Assembly: GCA_021846325.1 (NCBI GenBank)
Contig: JAJZBX010000003.1
Coordinates: 1 to 64,000, forward strand
Direction: 5' to 3'
DNA: 64,000 bases
Source of the DNA: Actinomycetes bacterium
GTDB lineage: Bacteria; Actinomycetota; Acidimicrobiia; Acidimicrobiales; RAAP-2
Shown piece after piece: positions 26,715 to 35,330 of the stretch. The position numbers and the translations under genes were made by a program. The notes beneath the pieces are model-generated. The model made no database searches. It was not told the DNA's origin and was given only the letters and a program-made list of their open reading frames with translations. Positions within the stretch are counted from its first letter, which is position 1, and every line of letters begins with the position of its first letter.

Positions 26715-29069
26715 CTACTTCGCGCGCGTGGTGAACGTTGCCGTCGCGGAAGTCGGGCTCGCGCGCCCCGCCACGAGGTAGCGCACGACGACGGCGTACG
26801 TGGCGCCCGGTGTCAGGCCCCCGATGACGATCGAGTTGGCGTTGCGCCCCGCCGCGTGCCACGTGCGCCCACGGTTGAGCGAGTATTGGTAGAAGCGCAC
26901 GCGCAGACCCGGCGCCAACGTCGGCGCGCGCACGACGACGCGCGCCGCACCGGCGAAGGTGAGGACCCGGACAATCGTTGGCTGCGTCAACGCGGACGTG
27001 ACGGCGGCGCCGGTCACCGACACGACCGTGTTGAGCAAGGTGGTCGACTGGTAGCTGACCGTCAGGGTCAGGGGTCCCGGTTGCGTGTTCGAAACGGTGA
27101 CCGAACCCTGCCCGTTGGCGTCGGAGGTCACCGAGTAGGCGGCTCGCCCGCTGCCCACGATGCTCGAGTGGTCGCCATCGAAGAGGACGCGACCGGCGCT
27201 CGCCGACGCCGTGACCGCCACGAGCGCGTCGGCCAGCGGTCCGCCGCGCTGGTTGTGCAGGGTGAACGAGACCGTCGCCGACGACGAGGTGTCGACGTGG
27301 GACGTCGACACCGACGCCGAACTGGTCGTCGGGTCAAAGACGCTGGGGCACAGTCCGTTCATGAACGTAGCCGGATTGGGGCTGCCGAGGCCCGAGGCCA
27401 TGTCGTAGCCGGGACCGGCGCTGTAGACGCCGACGCCGAAGAGGTCGTTGTTACCCGTGGTGACGTCGATGAAGCCCGTCGTCGCCATCGCGTAGAGCGC
27501 CGGATTGATGAAGCCGAGTCGGGCCACGCCGCACTGCTGGGCGGCCGTCGCCACGACGGCGCTCATGAGGGGGGCTCCAATGGAGGTTCCGCCGATGCTT
27601 GACCAGCCGGACCCGCAGTTGCTGCCGCAGTTGACGGTGCCGCTGCCGGTGAAGTACTGGATGAAGCCCGTACTCGGGTCAGCCATCACGGAGAGATCCG
27701 GGACGAGGCGCATCGTCTCGGTCGACGCGATACCGGGGGCGACCTGCCACGAGGGTCGCGACCAGAGCGTTGAGATGCCGCCGCCGCCGGCACCGCCACC
27801 GCTGTTCGTGCCATCGTTCCAGACGGTCTCGGTGAGCGGCGCGATGGACGAAACGGTGAGTCCCCCCACGCCCGTCACGAAGGGCTGGGAGGAGGGATCA
27901 TCAACCGCGGGTGCGTTGGTCGTGATGCCCGTGCAGTCCGAGGAGCCGTTGTCGCCCGAGGCCGCCAGTATGGTCTGGCCCTGGGCGGTCATCTGCTCGA
28001 AGATCGCCTGTTCGGCGTTGGGGGCGCCCGAGGGGTCCTGTTCGCAGGTGCCCCACGAGGTGGTCACGACGGTGGCGGTGTTCGCGTCGGCGATCTGCTG
28101 ATAGGCGTCGATCGGCCCGGTCGAATTGTTGGGCGCGGTGTAGACGTCGATCGCCGCACCGGGCGCGAGCGCCGCCGCCTCTTCGACGTCGATGGTCGCC
28201 TCGTCACTGTAGGCACCCGAGTTCCCACCGTCGACGGGCACGTTGGTGACGCTCGGGTTGATGCCGTAGCACGAGAAGTACGTGGTCAGGTCCGTCGGAC
28301 TGTAGGGACCGAGTTCATAGACGGCGATCGTCTGGCCCGTGCCGGTAAAGCCGTTGGCCCACGCGGTCGAGAGTCCGTAGAGCTGCGCCTGCTGTTGGAT
28401 CGTGTAGCCACCCAGTGCGTTGGGCGTGGTGGCCGACGCCGGTGCGCCGTCGGTCGCGGCCGCGCACGAGGTGACGGTCGCGGACATCGCGTGCGCGCGT
28501 AGCGCCAACGCGTGGGGCGTCACCACGGTCGAGAGACCTGCGACGGCGGCGACGTCGCGCGCGATGGGCTCGGGCAACGTCGCGGCCCGACTGAACTGGG
28601 CGGCCAGGTGCCCACGAACCCGCACGGTGATCAGCGGTGCCGCGAACGCTCGCGCGATGTTGGTGGTCGAACCCGACACCGGGAGGATGATGTGGCCCCG
28701 GCTCAGCGCGCCGACGCGCAGTCCGAATGACCCGAAGTAGTGGCGCACGGCCGCCACCGCGCCGCTCGGCGCGCCGAAGCGGCGGGCGAACTGCGCCGTG
28801 GTGAGGAAGTGGCGGTAGTTGGCCGACGCCGGGTCCGTCAGTTCGGCGAGGTAGGTGCGAAGCGCCCCTTGACGCGGTTGGGCGAGCGCGAGGTCAAAGG
28901 ACGTCGTGATCGGCGCGTCGACCACCGACGTGTGACCCGGCAACGGTGCGGGGTGCGCCACGACGACGCGCGGCTGGGCGCCGTCGGCACTGGCCAGTGG
29001 GACCAAGCCCAGGGCGAGCGCCGTCACGGCGGCGGTGACGGCGAGACGGCGAGTTGATCGAGGGGTCAT
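26715..29069 (-). CDS. Secreted S53 (sedolisin/kumamolisin) pro-peptidase with C-terminal Ig/FN3-like modules
   Basis: 784 aa. Signal peptide (residues about 9-28), then a pro-kumamolisin activation domain (about 45-190). The catalytic domain has E290 and D294 (SDEATIDVEE), D373 (AASGDNGSSD, oxyanion) and the nucleophile S496 (IGGTSIGAP), the full S53 set, with a calcium-site-like C-terminus (YDMASGLGSPN). Two beta modules follow (about 575-690 and 695-784). S53 enzymes work at low pH, so this suggests protein use in an acidic environment. ATG follows TAGGCT by 6 nt. Confidence 0.92.
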   Translation of the reverse strand: MTPRSTRRLAVTAAVTALALGLVPLASADGAQPRVVVAHPAPLPGHTSVVDAPITTSFDLALAQPRQGALRTYLAELTDPASANYRHFLTTAQFARRFGAPSGAVAAVRHYFGSFGLRVGALSRGHIILPVSGSTTNIARAFAAPLITVRVRGHLAAQFSRAATLPEPIARDVAAVAGLSTVVTPHALALRAHAMSATVTSCAAATDGAPASATTPNALGGYTIQQQAQLYGLSTAWANGFTGTGQTIAVYELGPYSPTDLTTYFSCYGINPSVTNVPVDGGNSGAYSDEATIDVEEAAALAPGAAIDVYTAPNNSTGPIDAYQQIADANTATVVTTSWGTCEQDPSGAPNAEQAIFEQMTAQGQTILAASGDNGSSDCTGITTNAPAVDDPSSQPFVTGVGGLTVSSIAPLTETVWNDGTNSGGGAGGGGISTLWSRPSWQVAPGIASTETMRLVPDLSVMADPSTGFIQYFTGSGTVNCGSNCGSGWSSIGGTSIGAPLMSAVVATAAQQCGVARLGFINPALYAMATTGFIDVTTGNNDLFGVGVYSAGPGYDMASGLGSPNPATFMNGLCPSVFDPTTSSASVSTSHVDTSSSATVSFTLHNQRGGPLADALVAVTASASAGRVLFDGDHSSIVGSGRAAYSVTSDANGQGSVTVSNTQPGPLTLTVSYQSTTLLNTVVSVTGAAVTSALTQPTIVRVLTFAGAARVVVRAPTLAPGLRVRFYQYSLNRGRTWHAAGRNANSIVIGGLTPGATYAVVVRYLVAGRASPTSATATFTTRAK

Positions 29070-29075
29070 CGCCCC

Positions 29076-29081
29076 AGCCTA
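29076..29081 (-). promoter_or_regulatory. -10-like TAGGCT, 6 nt before ATG 29069
   Basis: Leaderless-type promoter for the S53 peptidase gene. Confidence 0.45.
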
Positions 29082-29114
29082 GAAAATCGCCGTGACCCAC
29101 CGGTCGTCGGTGGC

Positions 29115-29627
29115 TCAATCCTCGTGGCGCGCGGGAAATCCGGCGGCGGCGAATCGCTGGCGCAGGTCGCCGCACTCGGCGCAGACGGACTCGGGCACGA
29201 GGCCGACGCGCACGAGTTGGCCGAAGATGGCGCAGCCGACGCAGTAGCCGAGCGCGCCCTCCAGGCTGGCCGCGCCGATCAGGGGTACCAGGAGCCAGCG
29301 CGCCACGGACCACCCGGCCGTGAGCCAGAGCGTGCACGTCGCGATCGTCAGGACCGCGCCGATCCCCTGGGCGAAGCGCTTCGGCGGGCCGGCCACCTCG
29401 CGACGCCACGCGCGTAGCCGTGGGCCGGCGACCCGCGTGGCGAACTGGCCGAGCGGCGACAGCGTGGGACCGCTCAGCACTCGCGCGACGAAGCCGTAGG
29501 TCAGCGGCACCATGATCCAACGCACCCCGCCGACCAGGGCCATCAAGGACATGGCCACGACGCCCAGTGCGACGGTGCGCGCCGCGGCGTCATTCACGGG
29601 GTTGGGAAACGCAAACAATCGCTTCAT
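29115..29627 (-). CDS. DUF4395 integral membrane protein
   Basis: 170 aa. The family signature is the N-terminal FPNPVNDAAARTVALGV, two hydrophobic hairpins (VVAMSLMALVGGVRWIMVPL; IGAVLTIATCTLWLTAGW) and the Cys-containing GALGYCVGCAIFGQL. A short cytoplasmic tail carries CAECGDL. DUF4395 genes often sit next to thioredoxin or rhodanese-like genes, hinting at a sulfur or thiol role; none is adjacent here, although the next gene upstream is a TauE/SafE exporter. Confidence 0.85.
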   Translation of the reverse strand: MKRLFAFPNPVNDAAARTVALGVVAMSLMALVGGVRWIMVPLTYGFVARVLSGPTLSPLGQFATRVAGPRLRAWRREVAGPPKRFAQGIGAVLTIATCTLWLTAGWSVARWLLVPLIGAASLEGALGYCVGCAIFGQLVRVGLVPESVCAECGDLRQRFAAAGFPARHED

Positions 29628-29634
29628 TCGATAA

Positions 29635-29640
29635 ATCCTA
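29635..29640 (-). promoter_or_regulatory. -10-like TAGGAT, 7 nt before ATG 29627
   Basis: Lies in a locally AT-rich stretch (29628-29660); leaderless-type spacing for the DUF4395 gene. Confidence 0.45.
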
Positions 29641-29674
29641 GTGGAATTATCAACAATACGGCACGCGGGTCCGG

Positions 29675-30445
29675 TCAGCCCAGGGCGAGGTGCACGGTGG
29701 TGGCGGCACCAATGGCGACGATGAGCCAGCGCACGACCGGTGGTCGCAGCCGCTTCATGAGCACGGTGCCGAGCCAGCCGCCGACGAGGGTGCCGAGCAG
29801 GATCATGTAGACCGCTTCTTGGGCGAGGTGACCGCGAACCAGGAAGATCGCCGCGGCGACCAAGTTGATGATGAGCGAGAGCAAATTGCGCAGGCCCTGC
29901 AACTCACCGATCTCCAACGGGAGGGCCACCGCCATCACCGCCAGGAGCACGATGCCCAGACCGGCGCCGAAGTAGCCCCCGTAGACCGAGGCGAAAAAGA
30001 TGCCAACGAGCATGACCCGTCGTCGCAGTGGGTGGTGGTGGTCGAAGTGGGCGAGCCGGGCCGTGATTCGCGCCGACATCGCGTAGACCAGGGTGGCACC
30101 GCCGATGAGCCAGGGCACGACATGCTCGAAGGCCCGTGGCGAGCCGATGAGGAGCAGTGCTGCGCCGACGATGGTCCCGGCGAGGCAGGCTGGCACGAGG
30201 GACCGCGCCAGGGCCCCGTGTCGGCTGATTTCGCGGCGAAAACCGCGGATGCCGCCGAAGAAGCTCGGCACGACGCCGACAGTCGACGATACGTTGGCCT
30301 GCAACGCGGGCACCCCGAGGGCGAGCATCGTCGGGAAGGTGATAAAGGTGCCGCCACCGGCGATGCCGTTGGCGACGCCACCGGCGATGCCGGCGGCGAG
30401 GTAGACGGCGAGTCGCCACGGCAGTGAGAGCGACACCAAGAGCAT
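29675..30445 (-). CDS. TauE/SafE-family sulfite/organosulfonate exporter-like permease
   Basis: 256 aa with about eight membrane segments. The two family repeats are visible: AAGIAGGVANGIAGGGTFITFP near the start and VGIFFASVYGGYFGAGLGIV in the middle, then LRNLLSLIINLVAA. The cargo may be sulfite, sulfonates or another small anion; context with DUF4395 is compatible with sulfur metabolism but not proof. ATG 30445 was chosen over a longer frame because TAGAGT lies 7 nt before it and the first helix starts there. Confidence 0.83.
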   Translation of the reverse strand: MLLVSLSLPWRLAVYLAAGIAGGVANGIAGGGTFITFPTMLALGVPALQANVSSTVGVVPSFFGGIRGFRREISRHGALARSLVPACLAGTIVGAALLLIGSPRAFEHVVPWLIGGATLVYAMSARITARLAHFDHHHPLRRRVMLVGIFFASVYGGYFGAGLGIVLLAVMAVALPLEIGELQGLRNLLSLIINLVAAAIFLVRGHLAQEAVYMILLGTLVGGWLGTVLMKRLRPPVVRWLIVAIGAATTVHLALG

Positions 30446-30452
30446 TTTCACT

Positions 30453-30458
30453 ACTCTA
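30453..30458 (-). promoter_or_regulatory. -10-like TAGAGT, 7 nt before ATG 30445
   Basis: Leaderless-type spacing; decides the start of the TauE/SafE gene. Confidence 0.45.
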
Positions 30459-30522
30459 CGGACGTGCCCGGTCCGACGACGACGATCCGTGGGTGATACC
30501 ACGCCTTCGACCATGACTGCTC

Positions 30523-30528
30523 TACCCT
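30523..30528 (+). promoter_or_regulatory. -10-like TACCCT, 7 nt before GTG 30536
   Basis: Favours GTG 30536 over ATG 30545 as the NUDIX start. Confidence 0.4.
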
Positions 30529-30535
30529 TGGCGGC

Positions 30536-31000
30536 GTGTACCTCATGACCGGCGAGCTGATCGTTCCCCACGATGCACCCAATGACCTCATTCGTGCGGC
30601 CGGCGGCATCGTGTTCCGATTCGTCGCGTCGGGACGAACCGAGGTCGCCTGCATCTATCGCGAGTCCCGGGGCGACTGGACGTTCCCCAAGGGCAAGTTG
30701 GACGAAGGTGAGACCTTCGAGCAGGCGGCCCTGCGCGAAGTCTTCGAAGAGACGGGCATGCGCTGTCGTATTGTGCGCTTCGTTGGCACGACCAACTACA
30801 CCCACCGCAAGGGACGGCCCAAGATCGTCGCGTACTACTTGATGAGTGTCGACGACGGGGACTTCGCGCCCAACGATGAGGTGGACGAGTTGGTCTGGCT
30901 GCCCCTCGAGCAGGTCCACTCGCACCTCACCTGGGACCGCGACCACGAGCTGTTCGACCTCGCCGTCGCGATGTCAGAACTTCGACAAAACGCGTCCTAG
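30536..31000 (+). CDS. NUDIX hydrolase
   Basis: 154 aa. The NUDIX box is complete at about residues 53-75 (GKLDEGETFEQAALREVFEE, then TGM), giving the Mg-binding Glu cluster. Preceding strands (AAGGIVFRFVASGRTEVACI) and the SRGDWTFPKGK segment resemble diadenosine-polyphosphate or (d)NTP/NDP-sugar NUDIX enzymes such as MutT1/Ap4A hydrolase types. Substrate unassigned. It converges with the solute-binding-protein gene, ending 2 bp away. Confidence 0.88.
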   Translation: MYLMTGELIVPHDAPNDLIRAAGGIVFRFVASGRTEVACIYRESRGDWTFPKGKLDEGETFEQAALREVFEETGMRCRIVRFVGTTNYTHRKGRPKIVAYYLMSVDDGDFAPNDEVDELVWLPLEQVHSHLTWDRDHELFDLAVAMSELRQNAS

Positions 31001-31002
31001 GG

Positions 31003-31905
31003 TCAGGGCGCGATCGTCGGGATCTTGGCGTAGATGCTTAGCCAACGCCGGGCCAACGCCGCGACGGTGCCGTCGGTGCGCAGGGCGGCCAACGCGAGGT
31101 CAACGCAGCCGGCGAGTGGACTGCCGTGCTGGAACACCAAGCCGTAGTGGTCGCCGGTGGCGGGGAACTGGCCGACCACGGTGGCGATCGGTGCACCGGT
31201 GGCGTTCACCAGTTGGGACGTCGTCATGTAGTCGCCCGTTGGCACGTCGATAACCAGTGCGTCGATCGCGCCGATCTTGAGCGCCTTGATGAGCGCGGTC
31301 ATCGTCGGGTACGACGTCACCGCGGCGCTCGGGCGAATACGCCCCGTGATGAAGGCGAGCCCGGCGGTGCCGGCCAGATCGCCGTAGCGGTACGTGCGCA
31401 GTTCTCGTGGACTGTGGGCGGTGACGATGGGGTCGCCCGTCAAGGCGACCAGGGCTTGATGGACGGCGAAGTACGAACTCGAGAACGTGACGTTGCGCGC
31501 GAGCGCCGCACTGTAGGTGACCTCGTTGGCGTCGAAGTCGAAGTGCTTCTTGCCCGGTGCGTAGCTCGTGGCGAACGTCTGATCGACCCAGTTCACGTCG
31601 TGTCGCTGGACGCCGAGCACGCGAGCAATGGCGTAGACGAGGCCCGACTCGTAGCCCTGGCCGCTCGAGGGATGATTGTCGATGTACCACGGTGCCGAGA
31701 CCGGGTTGTCGGTCGCGACGGTCAATCGTCCGCGCACAACCTCCATGGTGGGCATGGTGGTCCGGCACCTCGTCAGGGCGATCGCGGCGGGCGACGCGGC
31801 GCTGGCGGTGGCCGCGGCGACGGGCCCGACGGCGCTGGTCGCCACGATAAGTGCCATGACCCACGCGTGCCGACGGCGCCTCAACGTCCACGGAACACGT
31901 TGCAT
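31003..31905 (-). CDS. Orphan family-3 extracellular solute-binding protein
   Basis: 300 aa, with a signal peptide (WVMALIVATSAVGPVAAATA). The mature part follows the polar amino-acid/opine binding-protein pattern: GRLTVATDNPVSAPWYID, GYESGLVYAIARVLG, FDFDANEVTYSAALARNVTF, LKIGAIDALVIDVPTGDYM and GDHYGLVFQHGSPL. No permease or ATPase gene is next to it, so it must use components elsewhere or act as a sensor. There is no lipobox. A TACACT box lies 10 nt before the ATG. Confidence 0.8.
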   Translation of the reverse strand: MQRVPWTLRRRRHAWVMALIVATSAVGPVAAATASAASPAAIALTRCRTTMPTMEVVRGRLTVATDNPVSAPWYIDNHPSSGQGYESGLVYAIARVLGVQRHDVNWVDQTFATSYAPGKKHFDFDANEVTYSAALARNVTFSSSYFAVHQALVALTGDPIVTAHSPRELRTYRYGDLAGTAGLAFITGRIRPSAAVTSYPTMTALIKALKIGAIDALVIDVPTGDYMTTSQLVNATGAPIATVVGQFPATGDHYGLVFQHGSPLAGCVDLALAALRTDGTVAALARRWLSIYAKIPTIAP

Positions 31906-31995
31906 CGTGGATGGCAGTGTAATGTGCGCGCGTCACGAAGGGTGTTCGGGCCGCGTCGTGGTGTCCCCCCGGCGTCTCGGGGCACCGTGAGTCGT

Positions 31996-32001
31996 TAAGA
32001 T
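31996..32001 (+). promoter_or_regulatory. -10-like TAAGAT upstream of tRNA-Ser(GCU)
   Basis: The box ends 10 nt before the mature tRNA 5' end; a GC hairpin with one bulge (31960-31986) lies upstream. Confidence 0.45.
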
Positions 32002-32011
32002 GACTGGACGG

Positions 32012-32105
32012 GGAGAGGTGGGTGAGTTCGGTTTAAACCACATTCCTGCTAAGAATGCGGCCTGTTAACGCGGGCCCGAGGGTTCAAATCCCTCCCTCTC
32101 CGCCA
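32012..32105 (+). tRNA. tRNA-Ser(GCU)
   Basis: Acceptor GGAGAGG pairs with CCTCTCC at 32095-32101, discriminator G, and CCA is encoded (32103-32105). D stem GGT/ACC; anticodon stem CATTC/GAATG around CTGCTAA gives anticodon GCU (Ser, AGC/AGU). Long class II variable arm; T arm GAGGGTTCAAATCCCTC. Unlike the tRNA-Ser(UGA) at 20.5 kb, this one carries its CCA. Confidence 0.95.
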
Positions 32106-32107
32106 CT

Positions 32108-32134
32108 GACACCGAGCGCGTAGCGCTCGGTGTC
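32108..32134 (+). terminator. Perfect 11-bp hairpin after tRNA-Ser(GCU)
   Basis: Stem 32108-32118 with 32124-32134 (gacaccgagcg / cgctcggtgtc), 5-nt loop cgtag. It starts 3 bp after the tRNA CCA and ends 20 bp before rimO. No U-tract. Probably terminates the tRNA transcript. Confidence 0.75.
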
Positions 32135-32153
32135 GCCACGTTAGGAGACGACC

Positions 32154-33461
32154 ATGCGGTACTTCATTGAGACGCTCGGTTGCCCAAAGAATCACGTGGA
32201 TTCCGAGAAGTTGGCGGGGCTGTTGGACGAGCAGGGCTACGAGCCCACGTCCTCGGTCCTCGACGCCGATCTCGTGGTGGCCAACACCTGCGCCTTCATC
32301 GAGGCGGCGCGCGAAGAGTCGGTGGAGGTGGTGCTGGAACTGGCCGAACGCAAGCGCGCCTCGGCGCGCTTGGTCGTGACGGGTTGCCTGGCGGAGCGCT
32401 ACGGCGATGAGCTCGCCGCCGCGCTGCCCGAGGTCGACCTCGTCGCGGGATTCGGTCAGAACCTGTGGGCGGCGCCGGCGACACCGACGCCGGTTCACGT
32501 GCGCCGACGCCCGACGTCTGACTTCGACCTGTTGAACCTGCCCCGCCCGCGCACGAGCGCGCCGTGGGCCTACCTGAAGATCGCCGAGGGCTGCGACCGG
32601 CGATGCGGCTTTTGCGCGATTCCAACGTTTCGCGGCGACCAGCGTTCACGCTCGTCCGACGAGATCTTCGCCGAGGCCCGCGCTCTCGCGGCCGGTGGGG
32701 TGCGCGAGCTGATCCTCATCGCCCAGGACCTCGCGAGCTGGGGACACGATCGGCGTCGCGCCGGCCGCGGTGAGCCGACTGAAGCCCTCGACGACGGCAC
32801 CGCGCAACCGCTGATCGCGCTGACTCGCGCGCTCGCGAGTGAGGTCGAGCGGGTTCGATTGCTCTACCTCTACCCGTCGGGACTGACGCCAGGCCTCATC
32901 GAGGCGATCGTCGCGACCGGTGTGCCGTACTTTGATCTCTCGTTGCAGCACTCGTCGCGTTCACTCCTGCGGGCCATGCGCCGATGGGGCGACGGATCGA
33001 GGTTCCTCGAGCGGATCGCCGCTATTCGCTCACTCGCCCCCGACGCGACCTTCCGGTCGTCCTTCATCCTCGGGTACCCCGGTGAGACCGAAGACGATCA
33101 GCGCGACCTGCTCGCCTTCCTCGAGGCGGCCCAGCTCGACTGGGCCGGCTTCTTCACCTTTTCTTCCGAGGAGGGCACGCCGGCGGCGTCGCTACCCAAT
33201 CCCGTACCCCGCGAGCTCGCGCTGGAGCGCCTGCGCGAGGTCAGCGAGCTGCAGGACGTCATCACCGCACGGCGACGCGACGCACTCGTGGGAACACACC
33301 AGCGCCTTCTCGTGGACGCACCCGGCGTAGCCCGTAGTGTCAGAGAGTGTCCCGAAATTGACGGCGTGGTAAAGGTCGACCGGTCGATCGCGGTTGGCAC
33401 GACCTTCAATGGACGCATCGTCGCCAGTCGCGGGACGGACCTGGAGGCGGTGTCGGTGTGA
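32154..33461 (+). CDS. rimO: Ribosomal protein S12 methylthiotransferase RimO
   Basis: 435 aa. The N-terminal UPF0004 domain carries C10 (TLGCPKNHVDSE), C46 and C78 for one [4Fe-4S] cluster; the radical-SAM cluster is C147/C151/C154 (CDRRCGFC). The LGCPKNxVDSE motif separates RimO from MiaB. A C-terminal TRAM-like domain follows. It methylthiolates the conserved Asp of S12. ATG has an AGGAG Shine-Dalgarno. It overlaps pgsA by four bases (GTGA). Confidence 0.95.
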   Translation: MRYFIETLGCPKNHVDSEKLAGLLDEQGYEPTSSVLDADLVVANTCAFIEAAREESVEVVLELAERKRASARLVVTGCLAERYGDELAAALPEVDLVAGFGQNLWAAPATPTPVHVRRRPTSDFDLLNLPRPRTSAPWAYLKIAEGCDRRCGFCAIPTFRGDQRSRSSDEIFAEARALAAGGVRELILIAQDLASWGHDRRRAGRGEPTEALDDGTAQPLIALTRALASEVERVRLLYLYPSGLTPGLIEAIVATGVPYFDLSLQHSSRSLLRAMRRWGDGSRFLERIAAIRSLAPDATFRSSFILGYPGETEDDQRDLLAFLEAAQLDWAGFFTFSSEEGTPAASLPNPVPRELALERLREVSELQDVITARRRDALVGTHQRLLVDAPGVARSVRECPEIDGVVKVDRSIAVGTTFNGRIVASRGTDLEAVSV

Positions 33462-34033
33462 CCTCGGGCCAGCGCACCTACGGGGAGTCGGCGTTGCTCA
33501 CGCCGGCCAACCTGATGACCGCCTTTCGTCTGGCGGTCGCTCCGGTATTCATCTACCTGATCCTGATGCACCGGATCTCGTGGTGGACGTCGGCGGTGGG
33601 CGTGCTGGCCGCCGCGTCGGACTACTTCGACGGGATCGTGGCGCGCCGTCACGGCACGACGACGTCGGGCGCCTTCCTCGACCCCCTCGCCGACAAGGTG
33701 ATCGTGCTCGGCTCGCTCTACGCACTGATCCTCGCGCGCCCCCACGGTCTCTCGTCGTTCATCGCGCCGGCCATTATCATCACCGTGCGCGAGGCGTGGA
33801 TGAGCGTGTATCGGTCGCGTTCGGCGCGCCGCGGGATCTCGATACCGGCGAGCAAACTCGCCAAGTGGAAGACGTTCGTCCAGGATCTGGCGATCGCCCT
33901 CTGCGTGGTACCCGTCGTCGCCCACCACGCGTGGCTCGGCGAGGTCACGATCTGGGTAGCCGCAGTGATGACGGTGTACACCGGATGGCAGTACTACGCC
34001 GAGGGACGGCGAAGGGGTGCTCGTGCGCGTTGA
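33458..34033 (+). CDS. pgsA: CDP-alcohol phosphatidyltransferase (phosphatidylglycerophosphate synthase-like)
   Basis: 191 aa, membrane protein with about five helices. The CDP-alcohol phosphotransferase motif is intact: SDYFDGIVARRHGTTTSGAF followed by LDPLADKV (D-G-x2-A-R-x8-G-x3-D-x3-D). TPANLMTAFRLAVAPVFIYL is the typical N-terminus. It should transfer a phosphatidyl group from CDP-diacylglycerol to glycerol-3-phosphate, as in the conserved rimO-pgsA-cinA-recA neighbourhood. It overlaps rimO by 4 bp and cinA by 17 bp. Confidence 0.92.
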   Translation: MTSGQRTYGESALLTPANLMTAFRLAVAPVFIYLILMHRISWWTSAVGVLAAASDYFDGIVARRHGTTTSGAFLDPLADKVIVLGSLYALILARPHGLSSFIAPAIIITVREAWMSVYRSRSARRGISIPASKLAKWKTFVQDLAIALCVVPVVAHHAWLGEVTIWVAAVMTVYTGWQYYAEGRRRGARAR

Positions 34034-35303
34034 GATCGTCGCCGTGGGCACCGAGTTGTTGCTGGGTCAGATCGCGGACACGAACGGCCAGTGGCTGGGC
34101 GAGCAACTGGCGGCCAACGGCATCGCGTCGCACTTTCATCAGCACGTGGGCGATAACCACGAGCGCATCGTGCTCGCCCTGCGCACGGCGCTCGCGCGAA
34201 GCGACGCGGTGATCGTCTGTGGCGGTCTCGGGCCGACCCAGGACGACATCACGAGGGCCGCGATCGCCGAAGTGATGGGCGTGGCGCTCGAGCGACGGGC
34301 CGAACTCGTCGACACGATCCGGGGCTTCTTCGAAGCGCGCGGTCGCTCGATGCCGGCTAACAATCTGCTCCAGGCCGACGTGCCCCACGGGGCTCGAGTC
34401 ATCGATCAGCGGCGCGGCACCGCGCCGGGACTGATCTGTCCCCTCGGCCAGAAGGTGGTCTACGCGGTGCCCGGCGTGCCCTACGAGATGACCGAGATGT
34501 TCGAGCGCGCCGTGCTGGGCGACCTGCTCGAGCGCGAGCGAGCCGCGGGTGCGCGGGCGGTAATCACGAGTCGGGTCTTGCGGACCTGGGGGGCGAGCGA
34601 GTCGGCCCTGGCCGAGGCGGTGGGTGATCGCTTTGACGCCCTGATCGACAACGGGCGCGTGACCATTGCGTTCTTGGCGTCGGGGATCGAGGGCATCAAG
34701 GTACGTATTACCGCACGCGGCGACGACGCCACGCACGCGGCCGAGCTGGTGGCGTCTGAAGAGCAGCTGGTTCGCCGGCTGATCAACGAGCAGCTGGGCG
34801 ACATCATCTTCGGGGTGGACGCGCAGTCCATGGAGGACGCCGTGGCGCACCGGCTGCTCGCGCGTGACTCGACGCTCGCGGTGGCGGAGTCGATCACCGG
34901 TGGCCTGATCGCGAGTCGCCTCGTCAACGTGCCGGGTGCGTCGGCGTGGTTTCGCGGTGGCGTGGTGAGCTACGCCTCCGACGTCAAGTTCGCCCTGCTC
35001 GGCGTGGCGCGAGGACCGGTCGTGAGCGGTGACGCGGCCGAGTCAATGGCCCGCGGCGTGCGCACGTTACTCGGGGCCGATATCGGCCTGAGCGTCACGG
35101 GGGTCGCTGGGCCAAACGAGCAGGAGGGACAGCCCGCGGGCACCGTCTTCGTGGGTTTCGCGATGGATGAACGTGTGGGACACGTGGCGCTTCGCCTGCC
35201 CGGCGACCGGCCGCGAATTCGCGCCTACAGCGCGATCAGTGCTCTCGACGTGCTGCGTCGCGAACTCGACCGCGTCGCGAGCGCGCCGACGGTCACCACG
35301 TAA
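34017..35303 (+). CDS. cinA: CinA-family protein (nicotinamide-nucleotide amidase / competence-damage protein)
   Basis: 428 aa. The N-terminal MoaB/COG1058 domain starts VEIVAVGTELLLGQIADTN and includes VCGGLGPTQDDITR; the C-terminal PncC amidase domain has LAVAESITGGLIASRL, then SAWFRGGVVSYASDVK and SVTGVAGP. PncC recycles NMN to NaMN; the COG1058 half hydrolyses ADP-ribose or NAD derivatives. GTG 34023 is an alternative start. The gene ends 27 bp before the serine hydrolase, which has its own Shine-Dalgarno. Confidence 0.93.
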   Translation: MLVRVEIVAVGTELLLGQIADTNGQWLGEQLAANGIASHFHQHVGDNHERIVLALRTALARSDAVIVCGGLGPTQDDITRAAIAEVMGVALERRAELVDTIRGFFEARGRSMPANNLLQADVPHGARVIDQRRGTAPGLICPLGQKVVYAVPGVPYEMTEMFERAVLGDLLERERAAGARAVITSRVLRTWGASESALAEAVGDRFDALIDNGRVTIAFLASGIEGIKVRITARGDDATHAAELVASEEQLVRRLINEQLGDIIFGVDAQSMEDAVAHRLLARDSTLAVAESITGGLIASRLVNVPGASAWFRGGVVSYASDVKFALLGVARGPVVSGDAAESMARGVRTLLGADIGLSVTGVAGPNEQEGQPAGTVFVGFAMDERVGHVALRLPGDRPRIRAYSAISALDVLRRELDRVASAPTVTT

Positions 35304-35330
35304 CCTCGAGTCACCTAGCAGGAGGAAGTC

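Noticed and set aside
31960..31986. Bulged GC hairpin upstream of tRNA-Ser(GCU) as a riboswitch or attenuator
   Set aside because: It lies upstream of the tRNA -10 box and is not in any leader that I can define.
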